Below, in pieces: positions 14,346-15,539 of a stretch of 15,539 bases of DNA. The stretch lies in NCBI GenBank assembly GCA_002503545.1, contig DARY01000006.1:10393-25931 (forward strand). The letters run 5' to 3'. The notes below the pieces were generated by a model. That model was not told where the DNA came from, did not search any database, and saw only the letters and a list, made by a program, of their open reading frames with translations. Within the stretch, counting starts at the first letter, position 1. Each line of letters begins with the position of its first letter. The stretch is from Candidatus Methanomethylophilus sp. UBA78 (lineage in GTDB: Archaea; Thermoplasmatota; Thermoplasmata; Methanomassiliicoccales; Methanomethylophilaceae). The position numbers were made by a program, and so were the translations under genes.

Positions 14346-15311
14346 ATGTTTTCCATGAACGAGATTTGGACGGAGAAGTACAGACCCAAGTCGCTCGACG
14401 ACGTCATCGGCCAGAAGGATGTGACCCAGAGGCTGAAGGGATACATCGAGGCGAGGAACATGTCCCATCTCATGTTCGCCGGCTCCCCTGGAACGGGGAA
14501 GACCACCTGCGCCCTGGCCCTGGCCAGGGGGATGTTCGGCGACGGCTGGAAAGGCAACTTCATAGAGCTCAACGCCTCGGACGACAGGGGGATCGACACC
14601 GTCAGGGGGAAGATAAAGGACTTCGCCAGGACCGCCCCCGTGGAGGGCGCCGAGTTCAAGATAATCTTCCTCGACGAAGCCGACGCGCTGACCAACGATG
14701 CGCAGGGTGCGCTCAGGAGGACCATGGAGAAGTACTCCCGCACCTGCCGTTTCATCCTCTCGTGCAACTACTCTTCGAAGATCATCGACCCCATACAATC
14801 CAGGTGCGCCGTCTTCAGGTTCCGTCCCCTCAACGACACCGACATACACGAGTTCCTCGGGAGGATAGCAACCTCGGAGGGTCTCGAGATGGAGGAGGGC
14901 GCCATGGACTCCCTCATCTACATAGCCAGAGGCGACATGAGGAGGGCCGTCAACACGCTTCAGACGGCGGCCTCCGTGGGCGACGTCATAACGGCCGACG
15001 TCGTCTCCCGGGTCTCCGGCACCGCCAACGAGAAGGAGGTCAAGGACATCCTGTCCACCGCGCTCGGCGGGGACTTCGTGGGCTCCAGGGGCAAGCTCGA
15101 TGCGATAATGATAAACTACGGGCTCTCGGGACAGGACGTCATCAGGCAGATCCACTCGGCCGTCTTCACCCTGCCCCTCGAGGCGAGGGACAAGGTCAGA
15201 CTGATCGACAAGATCGGCGAGATCGAGTTCCGCCTGGTCGAGGGGAGCAACGAGAGGATACAGCTCGAGGCCCTGCTGGCATATCTCGTGATGGCCGGCG
15301 GCAAGAGCTGA
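14346..15311 (+). CDS. rfcS: Replication factor C small subunit
   Basis: Clamp-loader subunit that, with the large subunit, opens the PCNA ring and places it on primed DNA. 321 residues, typical for archaea. IWTEKYRPKSLDDVIGQ opens the protein; Walker A GSPGTGKT is at 46-53, Walker B DEAD at 110-113 (FLDEADALT), and the SRC motif (arginine finger) is S152-R153-C154. The lid and the C-terminal helical collar follow, ending in LLAYLVMAGGKS. The ATG at 14346 fits a TATA box 24 bases upstream; a second ATG at 14355 is also possible. It ends 8 bases before the stop of a convergent ligase-like gene. Confidence 0.95.
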   Translation: MFSMNEIWTEKYRPKSLDDVIGQKDVTQRLKGYIEARNMSHLMFAGSPGTGKTTCALALARGMFGDGWKGNFIELNASDDRGIDTVRGKIKDFARTAPVEGAEFKIIFLDEADALTNDAQGALRRTMEKYSRTCRFILSCNYSSKIIDPIQSRCAVFRFRPLNDTDIHEFLGRIATSEGLEMEEGAMDSLIYIARGDMRRAVNTLQTAASVGDVITADVVSRVSGTANEKEVKDILSTALGGDFVGSRGKLDAIMINYGLSGQDVIRQIHSAVFTLPLEARDKVRLIDKIGEIEFRLVEGSNERIQLEALLAYLVMAGGKS

Positions 15312-15319
15312 CGCCGCGT

Positions 15320-15539
15320 TCAGTACCTGTTGTCGAAGATCCTGCTGGTCTTCTTCTCGCTCCGCGGGAGGTCCCCGACCTTCACGGCCTTGGGGTTTAT
15401 CGTCGGGCCAACCACCTCCCTGAACTTCTCCTGCACCTGGCACTCTATGTCGGACCATCTCTCCGCCGGGGCCGCGGTCTCGAAGAACAGGGTGAGGATG
15501 TCCTTACCCTCCAGATGGTCTATCATGACCTGGTACTCG
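15320..15539 (-). CDS. Phenylacetate-CoA ligase-like enzyme, 3' end only
   Basis: The last 72 codons of a gene that continues past the window edge (the start is not seen). The visible part matches the C-terminal domain of adenylate-forming phenylacetate-CoA ligases: EYQVMIDHLEGKD, a Leu/Phe beta strand, then a helix and VKVGDLPRSEKKTSRIFDNRY. The PRSEKK(T/A)xRIxD ending is the family signature and contains the catalytic lysine (K58 or K59 counting from the ATG at 15526). Such ligases activate arylacetates or other acids with ATP and CoA, and in methanogens can feed aromatic amino-acid synthesis through indolepyruvate oxidoreductase. Substrate unknown; moderately sure of the family. Confidence 0.72.
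   Translation of the reverse strand, partial: EYQVMIDHLEGKDILTLFFETAAPAERWSDIECQVQEKFREVVGPTINPKAVKVGDLPRSEKKTSRIFDNRY

Noticed and set aside
13546..14358. 270-codon open frame on the + strand
   Set aside because: Antisense to the acetate transporter, whose six helices and NPAPLG signature are clear.
14319..15458. 379-codon open frame on the - strand
   Set aside because: Antisense to rfcS; composition-driven and without motifs.

Overview
The window is archaeal chromosomal DNA, most likely from a methanogen related to the Methanomassiliicoccales (Thermoplasmata). The taxonomic call is an inference. Seen directly are an Orc1/Cdc6 initiator, a replication factor C small subunit, an Ncs6/TtuA-type tRNA thiolase, a PUA/PAPS-reductase/ferredoxin fusion of the kind known from methanogens, and A/T-rich TATA boxes about 25 bases upstream of start codons (archaeal promoters with leaderless mRNAs). 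All 14 genes end in TGA (12) or TAA (2), never TAG. That fits, but does not prove, a lineage using UAG for pyrrolysine.

Layout. (1) 1-3157: two tandem, diverged paralogues of the AAA_14/DUF4143 ATPase family on the + strand. They are visibly more A/T-rich than the rest, and a 357-base spacer between them carries a 21-bp direct repeat next to the second promoter. (2) 3292-5165, minus strand: a class I/II aminotransferase, preceded by a small two-helix membrane protein of unknown function. (3) 5310-10411, plus strand: a sulfur/cysteine block made of a zinc-ribbon/PUA/PAPS-reductase-like/2x[4Fe-4S] fusion, serine acetyltransferase (cysE), cysteinyl-tRNA synthetase (cysS) and a radical SAM protein of unknown function whose start overlaps the end of cysS. 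(4) 13463-10398, minus strand: a tight three-gene unit of a NIF3-like protein, Orc1/Cdc6 and the Ncs6/TtuA tRNA thiolase, joined by a 1-base gap and an ATGA overlap. (5) 14202-13642, minus strand: a YaaH/SatP-type acetate transporter. (6) 14346-15311, plus strand: RFC small subunit. (7) 15539-15320, minus strand: the 3' end of a phenylacetate-CoA-ligase-like enzyme, cut by the window edge.

How they may work together. The 5310-10411 block links possible reductive sulfur or thiol chemistry (PAPS-reductase-like fusion), activation of serine to O-acetylserine (CysE) and loading of cysteine on tRNA (CysS). The neighbouring minus-strand unit ends with a tRNA thiolase, so two sulfur/tRNA themes converge at about 10400. 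The acetate carrier and the acyl-CoA-ligase-like enzyme fit a gut or anaerobic methanogen that assimilates external acetate and aryl acids. Replication genes (cdc6, rfcS) lie about 2 kb apart, separated by the NIF3-like and transporter genes. No rRNA, tRNA, CRISPR array or complete insertion sequence was seen.
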